DNA from: Bowmanella pacifica
GTDB lineage: Bacteria > Pseudomonadota > Gammaproteobacteria > Enterobacterales > Alteromonadaceae
DNA length: 64,000 nucleotides
Assembly: GCF_014645355.1 (NCBI RefSeq)
Contig: NZ_BMLS01000006.1
Location: 173,759 to 237,758 of the forward strand
Reading direction: 5' to 3'
Part shown: positions 11,620 to 20,179 of the stretch, piece after piece
Numbering within the stretch: position 1 is the first letter of the stretch
Layout of the letters: each line of letters starts with the position of its first letter
Translations under genes and position numbers: made by a program
The notes under the pieces: generated by a model
What the model was told of the DNA's origin: nothing
The model's database searches: none
What the model saw: the letters and a program-made list of their open reading frames with translations, nothing else

Positions 11620-12015
11620 TTATTCACCAATACAGCCTCCAGCTGAAGACTTAGCCCATTTGGGCAATGCGGATTTATAGGAATGGCTGGTTGGCTTAAG
11701 CGCCTGACGATTATTGCTATCAAAGCTGCCCAGCACCAACGCCACCACCGGCGCGTCGTCTATGGCGCCAAGGGTGCTGCCACACTGAGGGCAAAAACTG
11801 CGACTGGAATAATCAGAAGAGCGCCACAATGCCGGCTCACCGCCTGGGCCATCCTAGGTGACCTGCTCTTTGGCAAATTCCACCCAGAACTGGCGAACAG
11901 AGCCACTATGACGCTGACACATTTTACATGAACAGCTATGGGGCTTTTGCGGTGTGCCGACAGCGGTAAATCGAATGCTCCCGCACAAACACCCTCCCTG
12001 GTAAATTGTTGCCAT
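11620..12015 (-). pseudogene. GFA-family (glutathione-dependent formaldehyde-activating-like) protein interrupted by an amber codon
   Basis: Reading from 12015 (ATAGGAGG a few bases upstream) gives MATIYQGGCLCGSIRFTAVG, zinc ligands CLCG and CSCKMC, then WVEFAKEQVT and a TAG at 11854-11856. The same frame continues without a break as DGPGGEPALWRSSDY and CPQCGSTLGAIDDAPV to a TAA at 11620. Related proteins commonly carry Trp after VT (VTW..GGEP), so TGG to TAG is a plausible single change. The full product would be about 131 residues with both halves of the zinc site. Either a fresh pseudogene, a read-through gene or a sequence error. Confidence 0.8.
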
Positions 12016-12184
12016 TTTTCCTCCTATCCAAGCACTCACCGGTGCCGCAACCTCTTTTACCCTAACAGGGTCTATCCAAACAAAACAATAAGTTATTGTG
12101 TTATATGCACTATTGATAATAGAGCTATGGTCTGCACACGCTGCCATGGTGACCTTTTTGGTATTAAGAGCGGCCCAACGGCCA

Positions 12185-12210
12185 TAAAAAAGGCGGCCCG
12201 ATGGCCGCCT
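12185..12210 (-). terminator. Terminator of the propeller-amidohydrolase gene
   Basis: On the minus strand AGGCGGCC-atcg-GGCCGCCT is followed by TTTTTATGG; it lies 17 bases past the gene's stop. Confidence 0.8.
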
Positions 12211-12226
12211 CAATTAGTCTCTGTGT

Positions 12227-15200
12227 TTAGTGCTCATGCACCCAGTGCAGTGAGCGGGCCTTGGCTTCCAGATTTTGCTGGGTTTGCACCGGCATACTCT
12301 GAAGATTACGGTTTTCAAAGAAAAACGCCTTGCGCTTGGCTTTACTGCCCACCTCGTTCATGGTTTTCACATCATAAATGCGGCCGTTAAGCACGGTGTA
12401 ATCCACATATTCAGAGCGTTTAAGGTCGCTTAGCACATTGCCGTCTATCACCACCATATCGGCCAGTTTACCAACCTCCAGGCTACCTATGTCTTTATCC
12501 ATGCCCAGGTGTTTAGCACCGTCTATAGTACCGCCACGTATGGCCTCCCAAGGGGTAAAGCCGCCCTGCTGCATATGCCACAGCTCCCAATGGGCGCCCA
12601 GCCCCGGGCGCTGACCATGGGCACCGATATGCACGCTGACCCCGTTGTCACGCAGCTTTTTCGCGTAAGCGGCTACATCAAAGTGGTGGTATTGCTCATC
12701 CGGCGCGGTGGGGCGGCGAATGGCGCGGCTATCCAGCATATAATGCGGGGTATAACGCAGCAGGCGCTCGTTCTTCCACACCTCGGTTTTATCGTACCAA
12801 TACTCTTCACCCATAATAGTGCCCATGGTCACCACAAAGGTGGGGGTGTAGCCATAGCCCGATGCAGCCCAAAGCTGAGTTACATCAGAATAGGCATTAG
12901 ACAACGGGATGGAGTGTTCAAGACCGGTATGGCCGTCCACCAGCATGGTCATATCCAACAGGAAGCGCCCTGCCCCTTCCGGCACCACCATCATGCCCAG
13001 ATCCTTACCGGCGGCAATAATCTGCTGACGCACATCCCGGCGCGGCTGGTTATAGCTTTTCACCGAAATCGCACCGACGTCTTTTAGGCGCTGCAAATGG
13101 AATTTGGCATCACCGGCATCATCAAAAATGGCTTTGATGGAGGGCCAGTTGGCGCCATATAAAATGGTGCCGGTGGAATAAATACGCGGGGCGATGATCT
13201 CGCCAGCCTTTTGCATTTCGGACGCCGAGAATATTTCGGTGGTGTCGTTAGATGGGTCGTGAATAGTGGTTACCCCAAAGGCCACATCGGCAAAGTTACG
13301 CCAGTTCTGACGCGGGATAATTTCATCACTGCCTTGCGAGCCATGCGCATGGGCATCAATCAGCCCCGGGATCACTGTCTTGCCACTGATATCCAGTACC
13401 TGGGCGCTACGCGGGATCTCCACTTCACCCTGCTTACCAATGGCCTTAATGCGGTTGTTCTCAATCAGCACCACACCGTTTTCAATCACTTCCTGACTGT
13501 TGTTGGCATCGCGCATGGTTACCAAACGCCCGCCCACCAGGGCTTTTAGGCCACCCGGCTTATCCGCTTTATGTTTAAACGACAGATCAATCCCTTCACT
13601 AACCGGCTCAGGTAAGGTCTCAGGAGCACCGTCGACAAAACTAAAGGCCTCTTTTAGTTCACGTTCAAACAACAGCGGCCCATGGTGCCAACTTAAAGCC
13701 TGATTGTCGGCCCGCCAGGTCAGAAACTCACCGGCGCGGCTGGATACCTGCTTAACCGGCAGTGAGCTCATGGTTGGTCCCACCGTTAACAGCTTGCCGG
13801 TCTCGGCATAGGGTGCAATATAGGCATTGTACTGATAGGTAAAGGCCAGCCACTTACGGTCGTGAGATAAACGGAACTCCACCGCCTGGTCGCCACCATC
13901 GAGGTGTTCACGCTTGTCTTTACCGTCCAGATTAACGCTTACCAACTTGGTATTTGTGGAGGAAGGCTCGGTAAAATATACCCGGCTGTTATCACCGGCA
14001 AAATGCGGTGCAGAGCCACTATTCACCAGCTTGCGGTTTTCACCACTTTTGATATTCGCCAGATAAATTCCAGGCTCCAGCGACCACTCAGGGCTTAGCA
14101 GATAACCGCCCGTGAACTTACGATACACCACTTGGCTGGCGTCTAGGTTAAAGCTTGGCTCGGCATAATGGCCGGGCTGCGCGCTCACCACTTTGCTGCG
14201 CCCGCCTTTGGCAGAAATCACCCTGACCTCACCCAGTTCCTGGTCATTCCAGGTGGTATACACAATGGATTTACCGTCATTACTAAAGCGTGGATAAAAC
14301 TCGTCATGCTCGTCCTGACGGGTCAAACGTTTGAGCTTGCCGCTTTTAAGGTCTTTGATATACAGCTTGCCCAGGGCCTGGAACAAGGCGGTTTTGCCGT
14401 CAGGCGAGGTTTGCGCCCAGCGGATCATTTTCACATCAAATTCATCCGGTGCCACATCTACCGGGAAGCGCAGCGCCTTGGCAATCTGCTTTTCAACCTT
14501 AACGTCTACCGGCACTTGGGCCACTTCCTTACCGCTCATATTGATTTTATGAAAGGTGCCGCCAGTCCAGTACAGGATCTCTTGGCTATCTGGCGTCCAG
14601 TCAAAATACGCAAAATAGCCTTCCGAACCAAAGCCTTCCTGCATGTCCCGCTCAAGCTTATCGGTCAGCAGGGTTTCACGCCCAGAGGTTAGGTCCATTA
14701 CAAACAAGCCGGTGTTTTCTCTTACCCGGCGCACAAAAGCCAGGTGTTTGCCATCCGGTGATGGCGTAGGTACTACCGCACCGCCAACCCCGCTCACCAG
14801 GGTAATCTCCTCCCCGGTTTGTCGGTCATAACGGCGAATAGCGAAAATGCTTTTCAGCGGGTCGCGGTTATATTCAAACAGGCCACCTGCGCTCATATCC
14901 TTGGTGTAGTAGATATAACGGCCATCCGGGGAAAAGACCGGGTCAGCCTGGTTTTGCTGCTCGGTTTTGCCATTGTCCCGCTCTTTAATGGGCAGGCCGC
15001 TGCCACCGCTATGATGGAATAGCCAAATCTCTCCGGCCGGGATACTGCGGGTAGAAACCTTACCTATGGTCGCCGCAATATACTGGCCATCCGGGCTCCA
15101 TTTAGGGGAATGCACCACATCTTTTTGTACTTTAGTGACTTGCTTAAGATCGCTGCCGTCCAGCTTCATGGTCCATACATTGGTATTGCCATCGCGGTCG

Positions 15201-15538
15201 GAAATAAAGGCAATACGCTGGCCATCCGGGCTAATGGCCGGATGCACGTTAAAGGCCAGATCATTAGTCAGCGCCTTAGCGCTACCGCCTTTGATATCGC
15301 TGATATACAGGTCGCCCAGCATATCAAACACAAACTGCTTACCATCGGGGCTGATATCCAAACTCGACCAGGTGGTTTGATTAGTACTGATGCTGACGCT
15401 GGTCATCTCCAGCGGCGGATTTAACACATCCCACTTGGGCTCTTTGTCTTTGCCATCGGCTTGTTCAGCCATCAGAGCGGGGCTGCCCAGTCCCATTATC
15501 AGGGCCAAAGCGATAGGGGTAAGTTTTCCTGTTGTCAT
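12227..15538 (-). CDS. Exported TolB/tricorn-like beta-propeller fused to an amidohydrolase
   Basis: 1103 residues. The signal peptide is MTTGKLTPIALALIMGLGSP followed by ALMA. Residues about 40-640 contain repeated PD40-type blades (SPDGKQFVFDML, SPDGQRIAFISD, SPDGQYIAA, SPDGRYIYY, SPDGKHLAFVRR), as in TolB and tricorn protease. Residues about 690-1070 form an amidohydrolase: VIPGLIDAHAHG carries the HxH metal pair, MVVPEGAGRFLLDM and HIGAHGQRPG follow, and LEVGKLADMVVIDGN ends the domain. Related proteins are annotated as periplasmic amidohydrolases or imidazolonepropionase-like enzymes; substrate unknown. The start at 15538 is chosen for its signal peptide and an AGAGGCAC upstream; 30 more open codons precede it. 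Confidence 0.9.
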   Translation of the reverse strand: MTTGKLTPIALALIMGLGSPALMAEQADGKDKEPKWDVLNPPLEMTSVSISTNQTTWSSLDISPDGKQFVFDMLGDLYISDIKGGSAKALTNDLAFNVHPAISPDGQRIAFISDRDGNTNVWTMKLDGSDLKQVTKVQKDVVHSPKWSPDGQYIAATIGKVSTRSIPAGEIWLFHHSGGSGLPIKERDNGKTEQQNQADPVFSPDGRYIYYTKDMSAGGLFEYNRDPLKSIFAIRRYDRQTGEEITLVSGVGGAVVPTPSPDGKHLAFVRRVRENTGLFVMDLTSGRETLLTDKLERDMQEGFGSEGYFAYFDWTPDSQEILYWTGGTFHKINMSGKEVAQVPVDVKVEKQIAKALRFPVDVAPDEFDVKMIRWAQTSPDGKTALFQALGKLYIKDLKSGKLKRLTRQDEHDEFYPRFSNDGKSIVYTTWNDQELGEVRVISAKGGRSKVVSAQPGHYAEPSFNLDASQVVYRKFTGGYLLSPEWSLEPGIYLANIKSGENRKLVNSGSAPHFAGDNSRVYFTEPSSTNTKLVSVNLDGKDKREHLDGGDQAVEFRLSHDRKWLAFTYQYNAYIAPYAETGKLLTVGPTMSSLPVKQVSSRAGEFLTWRADNQALSWHHGPLLFERELKEAFSFVDGAPETLPEPVSEGIDLSFKHKADKPGGLKALVGGRLVTMRDANNSQEVIENGVVLIENNRIKAIGKQGEVEIPRSAQVLDISGKTVIPGLIDAHAHGSQGSDEIIPRQNWRNFADVAFGVTTIHDPSNDTTEIFSASEMQKAGEIIAPRIYSTGTILYGANWPSIKAIFDDAGDAKFHLQRLKDVGAISVKSYNQPRRDVRQQIIAAGKDLGMMVVPEGAGRFLLDMTMLVDGHTGLEHSIPLSNAYSDVTQLWAASGYGYTPTFVVTMGTIMGEEYWYDKTEVWKNERLLRYTPHYMLDSRAIRRPTAPDEQYHHFDVAAYAKKLRDNGVSVHIGAHGQRPGLGAHWELWHMQQGGFTPWEAIRGGTIDGAKHLGMDKDIGSLEVGKLADMVVIDGNVLSDLKRSEYVDYTVLNGRIYDVKTMNEVGSKAKRKAFFFENRNLQSMPVQTQQNLEAKARSLHWVHEH

Positions 15539-15866
15539 AGTGCCTCTTGTCGTTATCTTTTTATGTTGTTGTAAATCCATCATGCCAGACCTTGCTGGCA
15601 GGTCATAGCCAAAGCACTGTTGTGCCACACAAACATCTTAGACGCCTAGCCAGACACGGCCAGCTTACGGGTAAATGCGGCCAGTTTTTTAACACGGCGC
15701 AGGGGTTTACCACCAAGAACGCCAAGCGCCACGAAGGTTTAATACAGAGGAATATGATGGCTGGGTAGTAACTGGAAAATCGGTTAATCAGGGCGAGTAG
15801 ATTGTGCGTCCTGCCCGCTTTAAATACTGACTTCGTTTTCCTTGTATTGAGTTATCGATGCGTGTC
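15539..15866. other. Gene-free stretch between the amidohydrolase gene and the cassette region
   Basis: No convincing coding region on either strand. It carries the amidohydrolase ribosome site and presumably its promoter. At 15706-15738 lies one copy of a degenerate repeat (TTTACCACCAAGAACGCC, then CACGAAGG) that recurs at 17560-17592 (inverted) and 61170-61203 (direct). Confidence 0.4.
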
Positions 15867-15913
15867 CGTTAACGCGGGGGAAGTCCAGTCCGATTTGAGT
15901 TGCTTTGTTATAT
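15867..15913 (-). repeat. attC-like half site after the second cassette gene
   Basis: Read on the minus strand, the stop codon of the upstream gene sits inside TATATAAC, followed by AAAGCAACTCAAATCGGACTGG. This resembles the opening of Vibrio-type attC sites (TATAACAAACGCCTCAAGAG). A possible far core GCGTTAACG closes the element, but the matching inverted arm is missing, so it looks truncated or decayed. Confidence 0.45.
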
Positions 15914-16306
15914 AGCATTGCACTTCGCCACATAAGGTCGCTCACCATAAAAGTTGCCGGTTCTGACCGGAAACAACAAAGCTATATCTGAACCTTCATT
16001 GTTTAAAATGAAAAAATATGTACATTCTTTTCCGCTATATGGGCCAAAACTGATCTCTTTAACACTTTTGTTCCGCTTCAGTTCTAGCCTCTCCAATCCC
16101 AAAGGTGAGTCGCATTTTGCTGGTAGGGGCCAATCTTGGGAAAGCGTTAAGCCCGAAATAGTAACAGTCTCACTATGAACGTTAATCCTAGCAGTAAAAG
16201 AACGCTCTTCAGCCATATGGAGGGCAACTTCACATGCATACTGTTCAGCCCGGGACTCGACAGCGGCAAACGCCAAAATTCCAAAAATCAGAATAGATGC
16301 TTTCAT
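15908..16306 (-). CDS. Secreted hypothetical protein on an integron-cassette-like unit
   Basis: 132 residues with a Sec signal peptide (MKASILIFGILAFAAVESRA). The mature part contains three Cys and no recognised domain. The ATG lies four bases after the recombination core of the preceding attC site and has no good ribosome site. The TAA stop lies within a TATAAC core at the other end. Both features are typical of integron cassettes. Function unknown; no family recognised. Confidence 0.6.
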   Translation of the reverse strand: MKASILIFGILAFAAVESRAEQYACEVALHMAEERSFTARINVHSETVTISGLTLSQDWPLPAKCDSPLGLERLELKRNKSVKEISFGPYSGKECTYFFILNNEGSDIALLFPVRTGNFYGERPYVAKCNAI

Positions 16307-16309
16307 GCC

Positions 16310-16426
16310 ATGTAACGCCTTGGTCAGTGGACCAGTGTAGTGGAGCGAATTTTATGGTAAAAAGAGCGAAGCGATACCATAAAATTTGCGGAGCGTAACT
16401 GGTTCCACTGCTCCAACTTGTTAAGC
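16310..16426 (-). repeat. attC recombination site
   Basis: 117-bp imperfect palindrome. On the minus strand it begins with GCTTAAC, matching RYYYAAC, and ends with GTTACAT, close to GTTRRRY. Inner arms are CAGTGGACCAGT (16325-16336) and ACTGGTTCCACTG (16398-16410), which pair with one extra-helical base as attC folds do. A second stem AATTTTATGGTA / TACCATAAAATT (16348-16359 and 16375-16386) fills the centre. It starts 4 bases after one stop codon and ends 3 bases before the next ATG. No integrase gene is in the window. Confidence 0.8.
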
Positions 16427-16430
16427 CCTA

Positions 16431-17090
16431 TTACGCTAAATATGTGACAAGAAACTGCGTGATACCAGAAATCATAAGCTTTACATCGTCTGCGGTGAAT
16501 TCACTGCTTTTTCCATGTGCTGCACTATTTCTAATCCCAGCATAGGACGTTATTTGCTTCTGAACGATTTTGTTGAAAACTCCAGCTTTTGCCAAATCAG
16601 AATTCATTTTGTCGAGTTTTCCGTGAGGAATACTCTCTTTATCACACAAATCCCTTAAAGCTGTCTCCAATACTGTGCCTGCAATAACCGCAGAAGCCAC
16701 ATAGTATCCAGATCCTAGAAGCTCAGATGCCTGCTCTAACTCGCTATCGAATACTTCCGCCTGAATTAAATTCTTGTATGAGTTTAGGTATCCACCTTCA
16801 AAGTCATTCTTTGTTGCAAGGAACACAGCGCCCATTTCCTTGCATCTTGAAAAGCTCCCAGACCATCCACTACCGCCTTCAGCCTTTTCAAAAGCCTTGT
16901 AGTGCTCTGAGTCAGTTCCACAAGACTTATTTATTAAATTCTTAGCTTTGATACACCATTGCAAAAATTTCTCGTTATCTACCTGCTCGGAACTTCCGAA
17001 CATCTCGGAGTAAGTGGAATACTTAGTAGATATAACTGCTACATGCTCAGCCTCTAGTTCATCAAACCTTTTTTGAAGCTTATTACTCAT
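16431..17090 (-). CDS. DUF4145/HEPN-like protein on an integron-cassette-like unit
   Basis: 219 residues, soluble. The C-terminal half reads LLGSGYYVASAVIAGTVLET, then RDLCD, and near residue 187 RNSAAHG, which fits the HEPN signature R-N-x3-H and the DUF4145 pattern. HEPN domains are often RNases in toxin or defence systems, but many DUF4145 proteins have no known activity. The N-terminal 110 residues are not recognised. The start at 17090 is preferred over 17102 because TTGGGGAG lies just upstream. GC is lower than neighbouring genes. The attC site follows 4 bases after the stop. No obvious antitoxin partner. Confidence 0.7.
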   Translation of the reverse strand: MSNKLQKRFDELEAEHVAVISTKYSTYSEMFGSSEQVDNEKFLQWCIKAKNLINKSCGTDSEHYKAFEKAEGGSGWSGSFSRCKEMGAVFLATKNDFEGGYLNSYKNLIQAEVFDSELEQASELLGSGYYVASAVIAGTVLETALRDLCDKESIPHGKLDKMNSDLAKAGVFNKIVQKQITSYAGIRNSAAHGKSSEFTADDVKLMISGITQFLVTYLA

Positions 17091-17625
17091 AGAACTCCCC
17101 AATCTGAATTCGGCGTAACAGTGTATTACTGTGAATTCGCGTTATACTGCACAGTGAAAGACGCCAAGAAGTCACAGTTTCCATTGATTTTTCCCATACT
17201 AACAACAGCTTAGCAAAGCTTGCTAGCTCTTTTAGCGCCCCCCACATTGGGGAAAGCGAGAATTGGGATTTATATAGGTCTCTGTATGTCCAAACCTTTG
17301 GATATAAATGTCATAAAATTCAACAGTATGTAGCCAGTCAAAATGTGGCTGGTTGCTGGAAGACCTGACGCTTATCAAACAGACTGATGCAGCCCTTAAG
17401 CGGCCCAAGCCGCTTTGACCCCCGCTAAAAATTGCCATTCAGTTCAGGGCACTGCAAAAAGCTGAGTAATTTGCTGGGAACAAATTGAGTAGAAAAAGCG
17501 TTATAAAAAAGAGAGGTTATGTTCCACAAATAAGGCCGCAAAGACCATTTCTTCTTATCCCTCTTCGTGTTCTTTGTGCCCTTCGTGGTAAATACGCTTT
17601 TAGCCTAACTGCTAGAAATCGATAA
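17091..17625. other. Gene-free stretch between the cassette region and moaE
   Basis: No supported gene. On the minus strand GTATAAC (17141-17147) and GTTACGC (17113-17119) frame a 35-bp element that could be a reduced attC or the insertion boundary of the first cassette. A stem-loop AGCTTAGCAA / TTGCTAGCT followed by CTTTT lies near 17208-17235, and AGCGGC-ccaa-GCCGCT near 17399-17414. At 17560-17592 (minus) is a copy of the TTTACCACGAAGGGCACAAA repeat. Confidence 0.4.
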
Positions 17626-18108
17626 CTACCAATCCCCTGCTTTAACCCGATCAGACTCCCTCGCTTCAATCCAGTGTTCGCCTTGCTGGGTATGTTCCTT
17701 TTTCCAAAATGGAGCGCGGGTTTTCAGTTGGTCCATTAAGAATTCGCAGGCGGCAAAGGCGCTGCCACGGTGTTTGCTGGTGACACCCACAAATACAATT
17801 TGCTCGCCTAAGCCAAGTTTACCTACCCGGTGAATCAGCCGGACTCGGCCCAAGTCCCAGCGCTGTCGCGCCTCATCCACCAGTTCACTAAGGGCTTTGC
17901 TGGTCATGGCCGGATAATGCTCAAGTTCCAGGGCTTGTACCTGTCGGCCCAGATTGTTATCCCGCACTAAACCGACAAAATGCACCACCGCCCCATCACT
18001 TTGGTTATTGGCAGTTAGCGCCTGATATTCAGCGGCCAGATCAAAGTCCTGCTGTTGCACCGAAATATGGTTTTGCTGTGGCGCGTTAGTCATTGGTCTT
18101 TTGCTCAT
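17626..18108 (-). CDS. moaE: Molybdopterin synthase catalytic subunit
   Basis: With MoaD it inserts two sulfurs into cyclic pyranopterin monophosphate to give molybdopterin. 160 residues, near the usual 150. Conserved GAVVHFVGLVRD, LELEHYPAMTSKAL, IHRVGKLGLGE, VTSKHRGSAFAACEFLMD and the active-site Lys in PFWKKE are all present. Last gene of moaACDE. The start could also be the ATG 15 bases in (18093); neither has a strong ribosome site. Confidence 0.96.
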   Translation of the reverse strand: MSKRPMTNAPQQNHISVQQQDFDLAAEYQALTANNQSDGAVVHFVGLVRDNNLGRQVQALELEHYPAMTSKALSELVDEARQRWDLGRVRLIHRVGKLGLGEQIVFVGVTSKHRGSAFAACEFLMDQLKTRAPFWKKEHTQQGEHWIEARESDRVKAGDW

Positions 18109-18132
18109 ATCAACTTACTGATTAACCCAAGC

Positions 18133-18378
18133 TCAGCCACCGGTCACTGGCGGGAAAAAGGCCACTTCGTCGCCGCTGTTCAGGGCGCAGTCTTCATTGA
18201 CCAGGGTTTGATTAACCGCTACCAGGGCTTTATCCGAGGCTAAAAATTCCTGCCAGGACTGACCTTTTTGCGCCAGTTGCGCACGAAGTTCAGCAATATT
18301 GCGAACATTTGCTTCCAACTCCAGGTTGGCGCAGCCTAATACTTCGCGAAGTTGAGCGAAAAACAATACCTTAATCAT
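18133..18378 (-). CDS. moaD: Molybdopterin synthase sulfur-carrier subunit
   Basis: Ubiquitin-like sulfur carrier of 81 residues ending in VTGG; the terminal Gly is the site of thiocarboxylation. [12 protein letters not shown] at the start and [12 protein letters not shown] at the end are typical. The ATG overlaps the moaC stop by four bases (ATGA) and has GGGGAG upstream, so translation is coupled. Confidence 0.95.
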   Translation of the reverse strand: MIKVLFFAQLREVLGCANLELEANVRNIAELRAQLAQKGQSWQEFLASDKALVAVNQTLVNEDCALNSGDEVAFFPPVTGG

Positions 18379-18860
18379 GCCAGCTCCCCTGCCTGCCAGT
18401 GACCGGTTTTACCGCCGTGTTTTTCTAAAACCCGTATTCCTTCAATGACCATGGCTGGATCCACCGCTTTGCACATATCAAATAAGGTCAACGCCGCCAC
18501 ACTCACGGCGGTCAGGGCTTCCATTTCTACCCCGGTTTGACCGGCAAGCTTACACATAGCAATGACTCTAACCCGGCTGTGCTTGGGCTCTAACTCAAAG
18601 TCCAGTTGCACTTTGGAAAGCATCAAGGGGTGGCACAAGGGGATCAAACTGGCAGTTTGCTTGGCGGCCTGAATACCGGCGATACGGGCCACGGCAAATA
18701 CATCGCCTTTGGCATGTTCACCGGCACTTATCATCTGCAAGGTATGCGCTGACATGCGAATATAGCCTTCGGCCCAGGCGGTGCGTTGACTAACCGCTTT
18801 GTCGGTAACATCCACCATACTGGCTTCACCACGACTGTTAATATGACTTAGCTTACTCAT
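18375..18860 (-). CDS. moaC: Cyclic pyranopterin monophosphate synthase
   Basis: Converts the MoaA product to cyclic pyranopterin monophosphate. 161 residues. Family sequence [20 protein letters not shown] at the start, then [33 protein letters not shown] and [11 protein letters not shown], including the conserved active-site Lys and His. Fifteen upstream codons are open but unlike MoaC, so the start at 18860 is chosen. It overlaps moaD by four bases. No moaB is present in this operon. Confidence 0.96.
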   Translation of the reverse strand: MSKLSHINSRGEASMVDVTDKAVSQRTAWAEGYIRMSAHTLQMISAGEHAKGDVFAVARIAGIQAAKQTASLIPLCHPLMLSKVQLDFELEPKHSRVRVIAMCKLAGQTGVEMEALTAVSVAALTLFDMCKAVDPAMVIEGIRVLEKHGGKTGHWQAGELA

Positions 18861-18932
18861 TGATAACGTCTTTCCAATTTCATTTCTGGCGTATTCCACA
18901 GGCACTGGGGTTTAACCATCCCACACAACCTA

Positions 18933-19916
18933 TCAGCCACCTAACATAGCCAAATGGCGGGTCGCCCCGGTATAGCCTTTATCTAACCAATGGCTGGCAT
19001 CTTTTTGCCCTAATAAATCACGCAGGCGTTGTTGCAGGGCCGCCACATCACCGGCTTGCATCAAGGGGCGAATATCCAGCCCTTGCTCGGCAAATAAACA
19101 TAAATGCAGCTTACCTAACGCGGACACCCGTAAACGGTTACAACTGGCGCAAAAGTCTTTACTGTAAGGCATAATAAGACCAATCCGACCTGCATAATCA
19201 GGGTGCCAGAATTCTTCCGCCGGCCCTGCGGTGTTGGGCCTGACCACAGATTGCCAGCCTTGCGCCAGCAGTTGCTGTTTAATGGGCTGACCGGATACAT
19301 GGTTATCATTAAAAAAGGTTTGATTGTCGCCGGTTTGCATCAATTCGATAAATCGCAGGGTGAGCGGCGTGGTTTTCAGCCACTGCAAAAAGCCATGTAA
19401 CTGACCTTCGCCATAAGGTTTAAGTAAAACGGCGTTTACTTTCACCTTCAAGCCTAAAGCCGTAGCCTGTTCCAGCCCGGCTAAAATCTCACGCAATTTA
19501 TCATGGCCGGTAATGGCAGCGAACTGTCGTGGATCCAGGCTATCAATACTAACATTTAGTGAGGTTAACCCGGCTTGCTGCCAGCTTTGCACTTTGGATT
19601 GTAGCTTAAAACCATTGGTGGTCAGCGCCACTTCATCAATGCCCTGTGTATTGGCACATAAAGCAATAATGTCGGTAAGATCTTTACGCAGCGAGGGTTC
19701 GCCGCCGGTAACGCGGATTTTGCGGGTACCTAAGCCTGCAAAAGCTCGTACCAGGGTTTGTATCTCATTTACCGCCAGAAAATCCCGGTCGCTGTCACAC
19801 TGATACCCCTCAGGCAGGCAATAGTTGCACCTGAAGTTACAGACATCCGTAATAGACAGCCGCAAGTAACGAAACCTGCGCCCGTACTTGTCGATGAGCT
19901 TATTTTCGTTCTGCAT
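18933..19916 (-). CDS. moaA: GTP 3',8-cyclase
   Basis: Radical-SAM enzyme starting molybdenum-cofactor synthesis from GTP. 327 residues. The first [4Fe-4S] cluster site is CNFRCNYC (about 26-33), the second CASCNRL with a later Cys in LHLCLF. RVTGGEPSLRKD binds SAM. The C-terminus ends in HLAMLGG, whose Gly pair acts in the active site. First gene of the moa operon, 72 bases before moaC; its leader resembles the Moco RNA motif. Confidence 0.97.
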   Translation of the reverse strand: MQNENKLIDKYGRRFRYLRLSITDVCNFRCNYCLPEGYQCDSDRDFLAVNEIQTLVRAFAGLGTRKIRVTGGEPSLRKDLTDIIALCANTQGIDEVALTTNGFKLQSKVQSWQQAGLTSLNVSIDSLDPRQFAAITGHDKLREILAGLEQATALGLKVKVNAVLLKPYGEGQLHGFLQWLKTTPLTLRFIELMQTGDNQTFFNDNHVSGQPIKQQLLAQGWQSVVRPNTAGPAEEFWHPDYAGRIGLIMPYSKDFCASCNRLRVSALGKLHLCLFAEQGLDIRPLMQAGDVAALQQRLRDLLGQKDASHWLDKGYTGATRHLAMLGG

Positions 19917-19933
19917 GTTACCTTTCCAAACAT

Positions 19934-20030
19934 GGGAGGCTGCTTGATTTCTCGCACAACCCTGGCAGGTACTAGACCTGCGGCCAAAGAATCATGCCAA
20001 AAGGTGTAGACTCAGAGGCTCGGTAGTATT
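19934..20030 (-). promoter_or_regulatory. Probable molybdenum-cofactor (Moco) RNA motif upstream of moaA
   Basis: The moaA leader on the minus strand contains ACCGAGCC (about 20018-20025), a GCAGGT...ACCTGCCAGGG hairpin (about 19960-19985) and GCAGCCTCCC (19934-19943), 17 bases before the start codon. These elements, in this order and just upstream of moaA, resemble the Moco riboswitch of gammaproteobacteria, which represses moaA when cofactor is plentiful. The assignment rests on short conserved strings and gene context; no covariance search was possible. Confidence 0.55.
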
Positions 20031-20142
20031 TCAGACCTGCATTCTAGAGGTCTTCTTTCGCTCAGCATAGCGCAAAGGGGTTTACATTACCTATAAAACC
20101 CTTACAGCCGAGAGGAAGTATTTGCGTGATATAACGGCGAGG

Positions 20143-20179
20143 TAGAAAAAAGCCCGGGGGTTCACACAAACCCCGGGCC
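20143..20179 (-). terminator. Strong minus-strand terminator without an obvious upstream gene
   Basis: On the minus strand GCCCGGGGTT-tgtgt-gaACCCCCGGGC is followed by TTTTTT. No coding gene on the minus strand lies between 20180 and the MATE gene start, so it presumably ends a short non-coding or leader-type transcript. Confidence 0.7.

Noticed and set aside
12509..13087. 192-codon open frame on the plus strand
   Set aside because: It lies wholly within the propeller-amidohydrolase gene on the opposite strand, has no signature of its own and is a shadow frame; so are the other long plus-strand frames in 12509-15424.
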